Shown: positions 7,246 through 16,827, numbered from the stretch's first letter. The stretch is 64,000 nucleotides of DNA from Microcoleus sp. CAWBG506 (GCA_020883125.1 JAHREW010000032.1:1-64000), one strand, 5' to 3'. The notes: generated by a model not told the origin, from the sequence alone. Numbers and translations: made by a program.

Positions 7246-8136
7246 TTAAGCAAATCTCCGTCGCAACAGAGGTTGAATGCTCAACAATGCTACTGCATCA
7301 AAGGCTAGCAAGACTAACAGTGATCCTCCAAAACTAACATTACCCCAGGGAGCTTGCATGACGACACTTGCTAGGGACCAATCGCTGTGCAAGTACAAAT
7401 AGCGGATGGGTTCGATCGCATAACTGAGAGGGTTGAGTGTCACGACAACTTGCAACCAGTCTGGCATAAAGGACAGCGGCGCGAGGGCTGTGCTGGCAAA
7501 TAATAGTGGCAAGTTAGTAACAAAAATTACCGCAATTAATTCTACGTGACCGGGAAGAGCGAAGGCTAAACCGAGACTCAAACCAGTGACACCCAAAACT
7601 AACAACAGGACTATGAGGGCGATCGCCCCTAGTCCGGCAATTCCGGGGAATCCCGCGCCCAAGAATGCGCCCGCGGTGACAATTGCGCCGGTTTGGATGA
7701 AGCTGAGGGTGACGATGAAAATAGCCGAAGCTAGGACGATGGAAAATCTGGAAGCTAGGGGCGCGACTAATAAGCGGTTGAGAAATCCGAATTCGCGATC
7801 GAACATAATCGGCAAACCGGCATTCAGCGCCCCTGCAAAGGCAGTAAAAACGATGACACCAGCGCCGAGAAATTGTCCGTAATTTTGGCTTTCTCCGAAC
7901 AAGCCGGCGGGTGCATTTTCAAACAGCGCACCGAACAAAACCAACCACATCAGTGGCTGAATAATTCCTGCAACTAGCGTCGAGGGGCGACGCTGTAATT
8001 GAATAAACAGGCGCTTGGTTAATGCGAGTGTTTCTTGGATGAAGTCGCCCAGCAGGGAACTCGAAGTGTCAGCGGATGGCGTGGAGAGTGGCCGCTGCTG
8101 GTTGAGGTTGTTGGGGGATGTAACAGTACCGCTCAT
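7246..8136 (-). CDS. ABC-2 type transporter permease (DrrB-like)
   Basis: The protein is 296 aa with about six hydrophobic segments, the first in STLVAGIIQPLMWLVLFGAL. The cytosolic loop MFDREFGFLNRLLVAPL and the later LNPLSYAIEPIRYLY are typical of ABC-2 permeases of the DrrB/NodJ type, which export lipids, drugs or polysaccharides with a separate ATPase. No ATP-binding partner lies in this window, so it is an orphan here. The start at 8136 (MSGTVTSPNN) is used because the 32 residues upstream include HIP1-containing, non-protein-like sequence; a longer start at 8232 cannot be excluded. The substrate cannot be read from the sequence. Confidence 0.85.
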   Translation of the reverse strand: MSGTVTSPNNLNQQRPLSTPSADTSSSLLGDFIQETLALTKRLFIQLQRRPSTLVAGIIQPLMWLVLFGALFENAPAGLFGESQNYGQFLGAGVIVFTAFAGALNAGLPIMFDREFGFLNRLLVAPLASRFSIVLASAIFIVTLSFIQTGAIVTAGAFLGAGFPGIAGLGAIALIVLLLVLGVTGLSLGLAFALPGHVELIAVIFVTNLPLLFASTALAPLSFMPDWLQVVVTLNPLSYAIEPIRYLYLHSDWSLASVVMQAPWGNVSFGGSLLVLLAFDAVALLSIQPLLRRRFA

Positions 8137-8446
8137 AATTGCTTGTTGATTAAATCTAACTATCTTTAGGGTAGCAAGTCTGGAGGAATTGGTGTTAGGC
8201 TGGCGATCGCCCTTAGAATTGTTGGGGGCCAATACCTTTTTCTCGCAGCAATTCTATTAAAGCTTGATAAGTAGAGGGAAGAGGGAAGAGGGAAGAGGAT
8301 CGATGTGAAGAATAGCAAGCCAGTAAGCTTTTGAGCGATTTGGATCTTGCATTTAATTAGGTGGATTTACTTAGCGCTGCTGTTGCTGTTGTCCCAGAAT
8401 TAAACACTATAGCCTTTCGATCTCTCCTATGAGGTAAGATCGAGAA

Positions 8447-8481
8447 TAGGTAATAGGTAATTGGTAATAGGTAATTGGTAA
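8447..8481. repeat. Heptamer short tandem repeat, five copies
   Basis: Five copies of TAGGTAA or TTGGTAA lie head to tail. This is the classic short tandemly repeated repetitive (STRR) sequence of filamentous cyanobacteria. A purine-rich GAGGGAA run lies at 8273-8298. Nothing else in the 8137-8541 gap looks like a gene. Confidence 0.75.
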
Positions 8482-8541
8482 TGCCCTATACCCATTACCC
8501 TGTGCCTTGCCTAACTGAGAAAGGCTATATACCATAAATTA

Positions 8542-10221
8542 ATGAATCCACGATTTTTCTGGCAGTCTCCCGAAAATAAACCTCGTTGGCTTGTCCTATT
8601 TTTATTTGGTTTAATCGGTGCTTTCGCAATTGCCGTAACCAAAGTCTCTATCAAAAATGGCATCGCCCAAACCAGTAGTTTAGCCTTGTCTGTTGATGTT
8701 ACAGCCGATCGCCATTCCATCAGCCCGGACATCTATGGTATGAATAATTATGCCATAGATCGCGCCCTAGCCCAGGAGTTGCGAATACCAGTGGAACGCT
8801 GGGGGGCAAATCACACCAGTCGCTACAATTGGCTTGTCGATTCCTCCAACAGTGGTGATGACTTTTTTTTCGTGGGTGGTGGGGACAATAAAAATCCTAT
8901 TCCCGGCGATTCTATAGATAAAATTATCAAAACTAACCGCACCAATGGTAGTAAAAGTATTGTTACTATTCCCATAATCGGCTATATCAATAAGTTTAGC
9001 ACTTGGAACTGTGGTTTTAGAGTATCGAAATATGGGCGGCAAGAAAAAACTAATCCTTACATTTTTCCAGAGGGTGATAAATGCGGCAATGGGAAGCGTC
9101 CAGATGGTACTGTAATTACTAATAATAATCGGCTGGATGTCAGTATTGTTAGCGACTCAAATTTTCAAAAGCGGTGGGTTCAACACTTAGTTAAAACCCA
9201 CGGTACTGCGGCTAAAGGTGGCGTCCAAATTTACCAAATGGACAACGAACCAAGTGGCTGGGGAAATACTCACCGTGATGTTCATCCAGAACCGACGAGT
9301 TACGATGAATTGCGCGATCGCACTTATCAATATGCTTCCATGATAAAAGCGACTGATCCTAGCGCTAAGGTGCTGGGACCGTCGGATTTTGGCTGGCCTG
9401 TCTATGTGGATTCTGGGGTTGAGGGCGATCGCCAAAAACACGGCGGTGTCTGGTTTGCGCGCTGGTATTTGCAGCAAATGCGCGCTTACGAAAAAAATAA
9501 AGGTGTGCGGATTCTCGATTATTTTGACGAACACTATTATCCTTCGGCGGAGAATACCTGTATAGCCCTTTGTCCCGCCGGTGATGCCAAAACCCAAGCG
9601 CTGCGGCTGCGATCGACTCGTTCTCTCTGGGATGCAACTTATACTGATGAAAGTTGGATTGGAAAATACAATCCTCCCCTCAGGATTCTTCCCAGGTTTA
9701 AACAGTGGATTAAGCAAGATTATCCAGGTACAAAACTGGCAATTACTGAATACAATTGGGGCGCTTTAGAGTCGATGAATGGGGCTTTGACCCAGGCAGA
9801 TATCCTGGGCATTTTTGGGCGGGAACAAGTGGATTTAGCTACGTTATGGGGACCTCCTAAGTCATCGGAACCAGGGGCTTATGCTTTCCGAATGTACATG
9901 AATTATGATGGGAAAGGTGGTAAGTATGGTGATACTTGGGTGCGTTCGCGTAGCACAGATCAAGGGATTTTATCAATCTATGCTGCTCATCGTAGTAGCG
10001 ACGGTGTTTTGACCATGGTGATTATTAATAAAAGTCAGAATAATATCACTAGCAATTTGAGTTTGAAAGGGTTTAAGCCAGGGGGTAAGGCTCAAGTTTA
10101 TACTTACAGCAAGGCGAATTTGGGGGCGATTGTGCGTCAGGGCGATTTGGGTGTCAGCGCTGCGGGATTTGGGGCAACTTACCCAGCTAATTCTATAACT
10201 TTGGTGGCGATTCCCAAGTAG
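8542..10221 (+). CDS. Glycoside hydrolase family 44-like beta-glucanase, exported or membrane-anchored
   Basis: The protein is 559 aa. Residues ~14-45 hold a hydrophobic segment (RWLVLFLFGLIGAFAIA) ending near GIAQT, either a signal peptide or an anchor. The catalytic domain has the features of GH44: DIYGMNNY near the N-terminus, the proposed acid/base E236 in QMDNEPSGWG, and the proposed nucleophile E403 in AITEYNWG. The last ~80 residues form the beta domain (VLTMVIINKS...NSITLVAIPK). Characterised GH44 enzymes cleave beta-1,4-glucans or xyloglucan with retention. In a photoautotroph it may remodel extracellular glucan or sheath; that is inference. It appears monocistronic, and no strong ribosome binding site is visible. 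Confidence 0.82.
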   Translation: MNPRFFWQSPENKPRWLVLFLFGLIGAFAIAVTKVSIKNGIAQTSSLALSVDVTADRHSISPDIYGMNNYAIDRALAQELRIPVERWGANHTSRYNWLVDSSNSGDDFFFVGGGDNKNPIPGDSIDKIIKTNRTNGSKSIVTIPIIGYINKFSTWNCGFRVSKYGRQEKTNPYIFPEGDKCGNGKRPDGTVITNNNRLDVSIVSDSNFQKRWVQHLVKTHGTAAKGGVQIYQMDNEPSGWGNTHRDVHPEPTSYDELRDRTYQYASMIKATDPSAKVLGPSDFGWPVYVDSGVEGDRQKHGGVWFARWYLQQMRAYEKNKGVRILDYFDEHYYPSAENTCIALCPAGDAKTQALRLRSTRSLWDATYTDESWIGKYNPPLRILPRFKQWIKQDYPGTKLAITEYNWGALESMNGALTQADILGIFGREQVDLATLWGPPKSSEPGAYAFRMYMNYDGKGGKYGDTWVRSRSTDQGILSIYAAHRSSDGVLTMVIINKSQNNITSNLSLKGFKPGGKAQVYTYSKANLGAIVRQGDLGVSAAGFGATYPANSITLVAIPK

Positions 10222-10473
10222 TTATAATTTAGGGATAAACTATTTTTTGACAATCGCAATTAACTAAGCAGTTAATTGCTTCTATATTTGACTGCAAACA
10301 GCATCTAGATGACTCTGGCTACCAACTAGATGCAAACTAGATTCAGTCCGGGCTGAATCACCCAGAGTCCTGAAGTATAGAATAGAGGTTGCTGAACCGG
10401 CACACTGCCCGATCGCTAGCCCCCAGCAATTTGTTACCCTAACAGTAGAATCTCCCTTCCCTCAACTCCTCCC

Positions 10474-11586
10474 ATGAACAACGCTTCTCCCCTGATTCAA
10501 ACCGTTACACCCGAACGCTGGGCCGGCTTTAGCATGGACTTTATTGGGGCCGGTTACGCGGGTTTGGTGGTCAAAAACGGCCGCGTGGTGCGTACCCTGA
10601 AAGCGGGACGCCATTTCACCTTCGCCCTTCCCTTGCTGGAACAGTGTCAAATTGTCCTGGTAGATACCAAACTGCGTAACTTGGACGTGCAATCCCAAGG
10701 AGATTTTTTGTCGAAAGACCGGTTTTTAATTGATGCTACACTGACAGTTATTTATCAAGTTATAGACCCCAAAAGAGTAGCTTTGGAATTGTCAGATCCC
10801 ATAGCTGCTTTAGCCAGTGCTGTGAAAGATTGCATGGGAGTTGCGATCGGGCAAATTCCCCTCAACCAGCTTATCAGTCAAGGACGGCTGTTGCTGCGCC
10901 AAAATTTGCTCGATCGCGTCCAAGATTTCTACACTTTAGGATTCACCTTAGAAGATGTCAGAATTGGCGATGTCAGCTTTCCCGAAACTAACGGAGTGAT
11001 TCGCCAAGTTGAAGGAATGAGCGCCAGACAAGAAGCAGAAAATTCCGCCTCCCTGCAAATGAGAATTGCCGAAGCAGGGCGGCCAATTCTGCCTCAAGCT
11101 CCCGTACAACAGTTAAACTTAATATCAGCTCAATCTCCTGCAAATCTGCCAACTTCTGATAGCGCCGGATGCGATCGCGATTTACAAGAACTGACAGCAC
11201 AACTGGCTCAAAATAGTTTACCAGCACCCCAGCATCGCCCCCAACTTGCACCGACGGTATTGACAAGTAGCGATCGCCAAACAACCGCACACTTAGTATA
11301 CAAACTTTCAGGACAGGCGATCGCCCTCACCGCCAATCCCTTTACTATCGGACGGGAACCGAGCAATACTTTAGTGTTACAAGATCCGCAAAGTTCCCGC
11401 TACCATGCTCAAATCCGTCGGGCCAATGACGAACAAGGAAAACAGCGGTATCAGCTTGTGGATTGTGGCAGTTCCAATGGTACTTTTGTTGGCGGACAAA
11501 GACTGGCGGCTCAGGAACCTTTTTGGCTAACGAGTGGTTGCGAAATTGCGATCGGCGACCAAAAATGGACGTTTCAAGCTTCGTAA
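10474..11586 (+). CDS. SPFH/band-7 domain protein with C-terminal FHA domain
   Basis: The protein is 370 aa. Residues ~20-195 resemble an SPFH (prohibitin/stomatin) domain: VVKNGRVVRTLKAGRHF, then VDTKLRNLDVQSQ and FLIDATLTVIYQV, and a helix after GFTLEDVRIGDV. Residues ~195-265 are a low-complexity linker. Residues ~270-370 are a forkhead-associated domain with IGREPSNTLVL, SSRYHAQI and CGSSNGTFVGGQRL, the GR/S-H/N-G set needed for phosphothreonine binding. The fusion suggests a membrane-microdomain scaffold that responds to Ser/Thr kinases; the kinase at 5792-7009 is a possible but unproven partner. There is no clear transmembrane helix, so it may bind membranes as a hairpin. Confidence 0.82.
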   Translation: MNNASPLIQTVTPERWAGFSMDFIGAGYAGLVVKNGRVVRTLKAGRHFTFALPLLEQCQIVLVDTKLRNLDVQSQGDFLSKDRFLIDATLTVIYQVIDPKRVALELSDPIAALASAVKDCMGVAIGQIPLNQLISQGRLLLRQNLLDRVQDFYTLGFTLEDVRIGDVSFPETNGVIRQVEGMSARQEAENSASLQMRIAEAGRPILPQAPVQQLNLISAQSPANLPTSDSAGCDRDLQELTAQLAQNSLPAPQHRPQLAPTVLTSSDRQTTAHLVYKLSGQAIALTANPFTIGREPSNTLVLQDPQSSRYHAQIRRANDEQGKQRYQLVDCGSSNGTFVGGQRLAAQEPFWLTSGCEIAIGDQKWTFQAS

Positions 11587-11960
11587 GGGGGAAGATTTTG
11601 GGGATTAAATTCATGGTCGATCACTTTTTAAATTACGGGTATTTTATGATACTAAGTTTTACAATTTATACTTATACAAATTGTGTCGATATTGAGGTTT
11701 TCAGTAATTATTAAAATGGGAGGATGATAGCTAGATCGACAATTAGATGATGCTGAGAATTAATAGATACGTTGATTTATACAATTTTTAGCATTAATAA
11801 ATGTTCGTTTTTGCTGAATTTGAGCGATCGAAGTGTCGGTAATTCCGCCGATCGACCTGTTCAAAATCTTGAAAAATATAAGTTTTATTTTATACTAAAA
11901 AACTGTTCACTACAGAACCGTTTGAAAATTCAAAATAGCAGTAGGTGACAGAACACTAAT

Positions 11961-12003
11961 CTGTGAGGGGGGCGGGCACTCTGGGCACTACTCCCCCTCA
12001 CAG
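11961..12003. repeat. Intergenic hairpin within a 672-bp gap
   Basis: CTGTGAGGGGG and CCCCCTCACAG are perfect 11-bp arms around a 21-nt loop. The surrounding gap, 11587-12258, is AT-rich at first and then contains GGGGCAACCGGGCG and TTTGCCCCTAC segments typical of dispersed repeats. I see no convincing gene in it. Confidence 0.55.
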
Positions 12004-12258
12004 ACGATTTTGGATGTGTTTCACAGATTGGGGCAACCGGGCGTGGGATTTGCCCCTACAAAGAATGAAACAGCGGGAGCATCCCATTTTTGCAAATATA
12101 TCCGTAGGGGCTGTCAGGGAGAGGTTGCCCAATTCCCTGTTTGGCCAATTCCCCATACTTCCAAGTAGGATTCTCTAACCAACCCTAGGGGGGATATCTC
12201 CACAAACGTTTCGAGGGAGAATCTGTAAAGATTGAAAATATAAGTAGAGGACAACCCC

Positions 12259-12573
12259 ATGAACTTTTCTATACAATCTGTTTACAACTGGTACCGCGAC
12301 ACCATCCGTAACCCCAAGTACCGCTGGTGGATTATCCTGGGAACCCTAGCATATCTCGTAAGCCCGATCGACATTGCCCCGGATTTCCTGCCGGTGGTTG
12401 GACAAATTGACGATGTGGCGATCGCCGTGCTACTGATTTCCGAAGTTTCCCAAATGTCGATCGACTATTTTAAATCCCGCCAGACTCAGACAAATTCCAC
12501 ATCTGAAGCCACCGGCAGCCCTTCTGAAGCTAAAACCAGCACTGTTGATGTCGATGCAGTTTCCGTACAATAA
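12259..12573 (+). CDS. DUF1232 (YkvA-like) small membrane protein
   Basis: The protein is 104 aa. The DUF1232 signature is clear: WWIILGTLAYLVSPIDIAPD followed by FLPVVGQIDDVAIAVLLIS, two short hydrophobic segments separated by the P-D-F-L-P turn. The last ~35 residues are a Ser/Thr-rich hydrophilic tail. The biochemical role of the family is unknown. An AGAGGA box lies ten bases before the ATG. A good intrinsic terminator follows, so it is probably a single-gene transcript. Confidence 0.88.
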   Translation: MNFSIQSVYNWYRDTIRNPKYRWWIILGTLAYLVSPIDIAPDFLPVVGQIDDVAIAVLLISEVSQMSIDYFKSRQTQTNSTSEATGSPSEAKTSTVDVDAVSVQ

Positions 12574-12598
12574 CTGCGAAAAATCATTCCTGTTAGAG

Positions 12599-12625
12599 CC
12601 CCGGCTTCGCAAAAAAGTCGGGGTT
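12599..12625 (+). terminator. Intrinsic terminator after the DUF1232 gene
   Basis: CCCCGGCTT pairs with AAGTCGGGG (one G-U pair) across a 7-nt A-rich loop, followed by TTCTTGC. It lies 26 bp after the stop codon. The downstream T-run is short. Confidence 0.6.
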
Positions 12626-12796
12626 CTTGCTATTGTGTAGTCCTGGACGCCTGATATCAATTCCGGTTGTATCGTCAGGTGATTTAACCGCGAAGGCGCT
12701 AAGGACGCGAAGTTCGAGAAGAGAGAGTTTAATACAGTGCTCCAAACCTGCTAATTTTAACAATGGTAAATCCCTGTTAATCACACATTTTTATAG

Positions 12797-13837
12797 ATGA
12801 AATTTAGCCAAGTCGTAGAAAAACTGAATTTAGCCAGCAGTCGCACACTCACAGCGTCGGTTGCTACAGATCCCGAAATTACTGGCGCCGCCCCAGTTGA
12901 TGAAGCTGCATCAGGCAAAATCAGCTACATAGAAGGTGCTAAATTTGCCTCTCATACAACATCGACAAATGCTTCTGCCTTAATTCTGCCCTTAGATGAA
13001 AGTCTGCAAGCTATGTGTGCCGATCGCCACATTGCTTGGATAGCCGCACCCGATCCGCGACTGCTGTTTGCTCAAACTATCGGCCTGTTTTATCAACCGT
13101 TTCGCCCAACCTCAGAAATCCATTCCTCTGCCACCATTCACCCCACAGCACAAATTGGTGAAAATGTCTATATAGGCCCCCACGCCGTGATTCAACCTGG
13201 AGTGAAAATTGGCAGCAATGTTTGCATTCATCCCAATGTGGTACTTTACCCAGATGCGGAAATAGGCTCTGGCACTGTTTTACACGCTAACTGTGTGATT
13301 CACGAACGTACTCGGATTGGGGCAAATTGCGTGATTCATAGCGGTGCGGCGATCGGGAGCGAAGGTTTTGGGTTCGTGCCGACAGCGACAGGCTGGGTCA
13401 AAATGGAGCAGTCTGGCTGCACTGTCTTGGAAGATGGGGTTGAGGTGGGTTGCAATAGCACCATTGACAGACCGGCTGTTGGAGAAACTCGCATTGGTCA
13501 AAATACCAAGATTGACAATTTAGTACACGTCGGTCACGGCTGTCAAGTTGGGAAAAATTGTGCGTTTGCTGCTCATGTTGGTATGGCGGGCGGGGTCAAA
13601 ATTGGCAATAATGTGATTTTGGCTGGGCAAGTTGGGATTGCTAATCAAGCTAAAATTGGAGATGGGGCGATCGCCACAGCGAAAGCCGGAATTCATAGTG
13701 ATGTGGCACCAGGGGCGATCGTAACTGGTGTGCCGGCAATTCCCCACAAACTATTTCTGAAAGCCGCAGCCGTCTACAACCGCCTCCCAGAAATGTACCA
13801 ATCTTTGAGGCAAATTCAGCGCCAGCTCGATCGATAG
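12797..13837 (+). CDS. lpxD: UDP-3-O-acylglucosamine N-acyltransferase
   Basis: The protein is 346 aa, the usual length. LpxD transfers a 3-hydroxyacyl chain from ACP to UDP-3-O-acyl-glucosamine in lipid A synthesis, in the cytoplasm. Residues 1-105 are the uridine-binding N-domain. From ~110 on, the left-handed beta-helix hexapeptide repeats are obvious (IHPTAQIGENVYIGPHAVI), and the catalytic histidine is expected in VHVGHGCQVG. The C-terminal helices end LRQIQRQLDR. The gene stands alone rather than with lpxA, lpxC and fabZ; some cyanobacteria carry such a second lpxD-like copy. The start is supported by the fold, not by a ribosome binding site. Confidence 0.9.
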   Translation: MKFSQVVEKLNLASSRTLTASVATDPEITGAAPVDEAASGKISYIEGAKFASHTTSTNASALILPLDESLQAMCADRHIAWIAAPDPRLLFAQTIGLFYQPFRPTSEIHSSATIHPTAQIGENVYIGPHAVIQPGVKIGSNVCIHPNVVLYPDAEIGSGTVLHANCVIHERTRIGANCVIHSGAAIGSEGFGFVPTATGWVKMEQSGCTVLEDGVEVGCNSTIDRPAVGETRIGQNTKIDNLVHVGHGCQVGKNCAFAAHVGMAGGVKIGNNVILAGQVGIANQAKIGDGAIATAKAGIHSDVAPGAIVTGVPAIPHKLFLKAAAVYNRLPEMYQSLRQIQRQLDR

Positions 13838-13974
13838 TCAGTTGACTGTCAACCTTCAACTGTCAACTGCTATACCTCTCCATTTCTTAGTCTTGGAGTG
13901 GACTTTGTTTGACTATTAAGCGATTTCAACCGCCGAATGATAAAGGGAGTGGCTTTTTATTTCCAATGGCGGAC

Positions 13975-14002
13975 TTGCTTATTGACCTAAAAATCATATA
14001 AT
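13975..14002 (+). promoter_or_regulatory. Candidate sigma-70 promoter for glgA
   Basis: TTGCTT and TATAAT are separated by 16 bp, and the -10 box lies 51 bp before the ATG at 14054. Of the 13838-14053 gap, the first part holds an inverted repeat, CAGTTGAC/GTCAACTG (13839-13869), that may end lpxD transcription. Confidence 0.4.
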
Positions 14003-14053
14003 TTGTCAAATTAAGAAAATATTTTTGATTCACCTAGGGAGTTAACACGAAAA

Positions 14054-15529
14054 ATGTACATCGTACAAATTGCCTCGGAATGCGCCCCTGTCATCAAAGC
14101 AGGAGGCTTGGGCGACGTAGTTTATGGTTTGAGTCGCCAATTGCAGAATTCAGGCCATGCAGTGGAGATTATTCTACCCAAGTACGACTGCATGAGGTAT
14201 GACCACATTTGGGGACTTCACGTTGCCTATCGGGATCTCCCAGTCCCTTGGTACGGTGGCGAAATCCTCTGTGATGTTTTTTGTGGCTGGGTACACGGCC
14301 AGTTATGTTTTTTCATTGAACCTCGTTCTCAAGATAACTTTTTTAACCGTGGCTGTTATTACGGTTGCAATGATGACAATATGCGGTTTGCTTTCTTCAG
14401 CAAAGCTGCTTTGGAATTTTTACTCAGATCTAACAAACGCCCTGATATTATTCACTGTCACGACTGGCAAACTGGTTTGGTGCCAGTCATGTTATTTGAA
14501 ATTTACAAATATAATTGGATGGAAAATCAGCGAGTCTGTTATACCATTCACAATTTCAAACATCAAGGTATGGGCGGTAGCGAAGTTCTGCAAGCAACTG
14601 GTTTGAATCGAGAGGATTATTATTTTCAGTACGATCGCCTCCAAGATAATTTTAACCCTTTTGCCATCAACTTTATGAAAGGTGGCATTGTTTACTCGAA
14701 CTTTGTCACCACTGTATCGCCACACCACGCTTGGGAAGCTCGTGTGGGTGAGTTTGGCTATGGTTTGGGCCACACTTTGCATTTGTATCAAGACAAGTTC
14801 CGTGGGGTTCTCAACGGCATTGATTATGACGTGTGGAACCCGGAAAGCGATCGCTATATTCCTCACCACTACACTCAGGAAGATTTGGCGGTCAAAGCGA
14901 AAACTAAACAGGCTTTACGCGAGCGACTTTTACTGCGAGATGCTGACAAGCCAATCATTACCTTTATCGGTCGTTTAGATGACCAAAAAGGCGTTCATCT
15001 CGTCCACCACGCCCTTTACTATGCTCTCAAGAAAGGAGCACAGTTTGTACTTTTAGGTTCGGCTACGGAAGCGGGAATCAATGAACATTTTCAGCACGAA
15101 AAATGGTTTTTAAATGACAATCCAGACTGCCATTTGGAACTCGGATTCAATGAGGATCTTTCCCACTTAATTTATGCTGGTGCTGATATAATTGTGGTTC
15201 CGAGCAATTACGAACCCTGTGGGCTGACTCAGATGATCGGGTTGAGGTATGGGACAGTGCCTGTGGTGCGCGGAGTTGGTGGTTTGGTGAATACTGTGTT
15301 CGATCGCGACTACGACAGCAACCATCTCCCAGAAGTACGCAATGGCTATGTATTTTACCAAAGCGACTACTATGCTCTAGAATCTGCAATGGATCGGGCG
15401 ATCGGCTTGTGGTATGACTACCACGATGAATTTGAAAAATTGGTCGTTCAAGGCATGAATTGTGATAATTCGTGGAAATATCCAGCTAAAGATTATGTAG
15501 AAATTTACGAGCTAATTAAACATAAATAA
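14054..15529 (+). CDS. glgA: Glycogen synthase (GT5)
   Basis: The protein is 491 aa and adds glucose from ADP-glucose to growing alpha-1,4-glucan. The ADP-glucose-binding motif K15-A-G-G-L is in SECAPVIKAGGLGDVVYGL. The acceptor-side HCHDWQTGLVP and the C-terminal YEPCGLTQMIGLRYGT with the GGL loop complete the GT5 pattern. The two Rossmann halves meet near residue 290 (FIGRLDDQKGVH). Cyanobacteria often have two synthases, and this reads like the GlgA2-type branch; that assignment is from memory of the family. It is monocistronic, with a plausible promoter upstream and STRR heptamers downstream. Confidence 0.93.
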   Translation: MYIVQIASECAPVIKAGGLGDVVYGLSRQLQNSGHAVEIILPKYDCMRYDHIWGLHVAYRDLPVPWYGGEILCDVFCGWVHGQLCFFIEPRSQDNFFNRGCYYGCNDDNMRFAFFSKAALEFLLRSNKRPDIIHCHDWQTGLVPVMLFEIYKYNWMENQRVCYTIHNFKHQGMGGSEVLQATGLNREDYYFQYDRLQDNFNPFAINFMKGGIVYSNFVTTVSPHHAWEARVGEFGYGLGHTLHLYQDKFRGVLNGIDYDVWNPESDRYIPHHYTQEDLAVKAKTKQALRERLLLRDADKPIITFIGRLDDQKGVHLVHHALYYALKKGAQFVLLGSATEAGINEHFQHEKWFLNDNPDCHLELGFNEDLSHLIYAGADIIVVPSNYEPCGLTQMIGLRYGTVPVVRGVGGLVNTVFDRDYDSNHLPEVRNGYVFYQSDYYALESAMDRAIGLWYDYHDEFEKLVVQGMNCDNSWKYPAKDYVEIYELIKHK

Positions 15530-15535
15530 TTGAAC

Positions 15536-15563
15536 TTATTGGTTATTGGTTATTGGTTATTGC
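15536..15563. repeat. Heptamer short tandem repeat in the glgA downstream gap
   Basis: Four head-to-tail TTATTGG units lie just after glgA, the last one altered. The 15530-15846 gap also holds a direct ACAGAGGACGCAGAGGACAC repeat near 15664 of the sort scattered in Oscillatoriales genomes. No gene is seen. Confidence 0.65.
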
Positions 15564-15846
15564 CAATTTTTAACCATTAACCGCTAACTATCAATTCTAG
15601 TGTTGGATGCAGGTATAGGCAGCCAATACGGCTTTTTTATGCACAGTTATGGAATGCTTTAACCACAGAGGACGCAGAGGACACAGAGGAAGAGAAGAGA
15701 AGAGAGATATGGTTTTGAGTGAAAATTTGTGGGTGGAAAGTACGAATCTAGATTGTAGGGTTTCCTTGCCTGTCGTTGCTAGTGGCGATCGCACACAATA
15801 AAAGTATAGAAATTAAACGGCTGGTTTTCACCCGCCATTAAACAAA

Positions 15847-16218
15847 ATGAACTCACAACTAGAACCACAAGTAACTATTCTACAACAAGAAACAGCCACG
15901 GTCGCCGATACCACAAACACAACAGTTGAAACTCCTTTATTCACTTCAGGTTTTTCAACTGAGGAAAAAGTCAGAGTTGAAGAGTTTAAGATTAGTGGCG
16001 ACTCTTTGATAGCGAGAATCAAAGAATTAGTTCAACAAGGAAAACTCCGCCGCCTCGTCATCAAAAATTCCGAAGGGCGGACTCTGGCAGATATTCCGCT
16101 GATGGCGGGATTGGTTGGTAGCGTCGCCGGGGCGATCGTATTTCCAGTTGCTGCTGCATTGGCGACTGTGGGAGTATTTGTCGCTCATTTGACGATCGCG
16201 GTCGAGCGGAAAGATTAA
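15847..16218 (+). CDS. DUF4342 domain protein
   Basis: The protein is 123 aa. After a Thr/Val-rich leader of ~40 residues comes the DUF4342 core: VEEFKISGDSLIARIKELVQ, then LRRLVIKNSEGRTLADIPL and a hydrophobic helix, LVGSVAGAIVFPVAAALATV. The family is of unknown function and is usually small and membrane-associated. The C-terminal strand LTIAVERKD matches the usual family ending. The gene is followed by a strong intrinsic terminator and appears monocistronic. Confidence 0.8.
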   Translation: MNSQLEPQVTILQQETATVADTTNTTVETPLFTSGFSTEEKVRVEEFKISGDSLIARIKELVQQGKLRRLVIKNSEGRTLADIPLMAGLVGSVAGAIVFPVAAALATVGVFVAHLTIAVERKD

Positions 16219-16256
16219 GATTTTTATAGGTGAATAGAAACGCCTAACTTCCACCC

Positions 16257-16283
16257 AACCCCTCTTCTTGCAGAAGGGGGGTT
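16257..16283 (+). terminator. Intrinsic terminator after the DUF4342 gene
   Basis: AACCCCTCTTCT pairs with AGAAGGGGGGTT (12 bp with one G-U pair) across a TGC loop, followed by TTAACATTTTTT. It lies 38 bp after the stop codon. Confidence 0.75.
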
Positions 16284-16442
16284 TTAACATTTTTTACCTC
16301 CCAAGCATTCCAGGGAAAGGGGCTGGGAAGTTAATTCGGGTTATGGGTTGGCCTGTGGTGATGTTAGTTAAGGTATTTTTGGGGTAATATATGTATGGTC
16401 AGTGCGATCGCCTAGGATTCCGCGCAGCAGACTTGTGGATCA

Positions 16443-16682
16443 TACTGGTGCTGTGGGAACATCCTGAGAGGGGGTGCAGTCTGGTATGTTCGTGGGAGGT
16501 GATGGCTTGAGTTCATTGGGGCGATCGGGCAAAACTTACTCGAAATTGTGGTATGCTTCTGAAAAACCATTCTAGAAGTGCGTTGTCCTGGGGCGACTGG
16601 GAGTTGCAGCAATTCGGTTGGGTGGGGTTTCGGGCGATCGTCGAGGAGTTTGAGACAATATTATGGGGTAAAAATATGGAGT
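16443..16682 (+). repeat. ~240-bp direct repeat, copy 1 (left edge of glycan island)
   Basis: This stretch matches 50430-50665 along its full length with scattered substitutions, for example ACATCCTGAGAGGGG and GGGCGATCGTCGAGGAGTTT in both. At 50661 the repeat runs into the start codon of an aspartyl-protease-like gene. Here the same position reads ATGGAGTAA, so only the start codon and one sense codon remain. This is the scar of a lost gene, immediately before the methyltransferase that opens the island. Confidence 0.8.
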
Positions 16683-16827
16683 AAGAACGCTAACTTTTAT
16701 TAATTTTTGCGGCAATTGCTAAGTATAATCGCTGGTTGAACGCTAAATTTGATACTGTCGCCCAGAAGTCCACATTTTCATCGTTAGCTGTGCTAGATAA
16801 CTTGAGAGTTTGCATTTTGAGGAAAAA

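Noticed and set aside
11963-12178. 71-codon + strand frame in the 672-bp gap
   Set aside because: It runs across hairpin-forming dispersed repeats and has no recognisable protein character.
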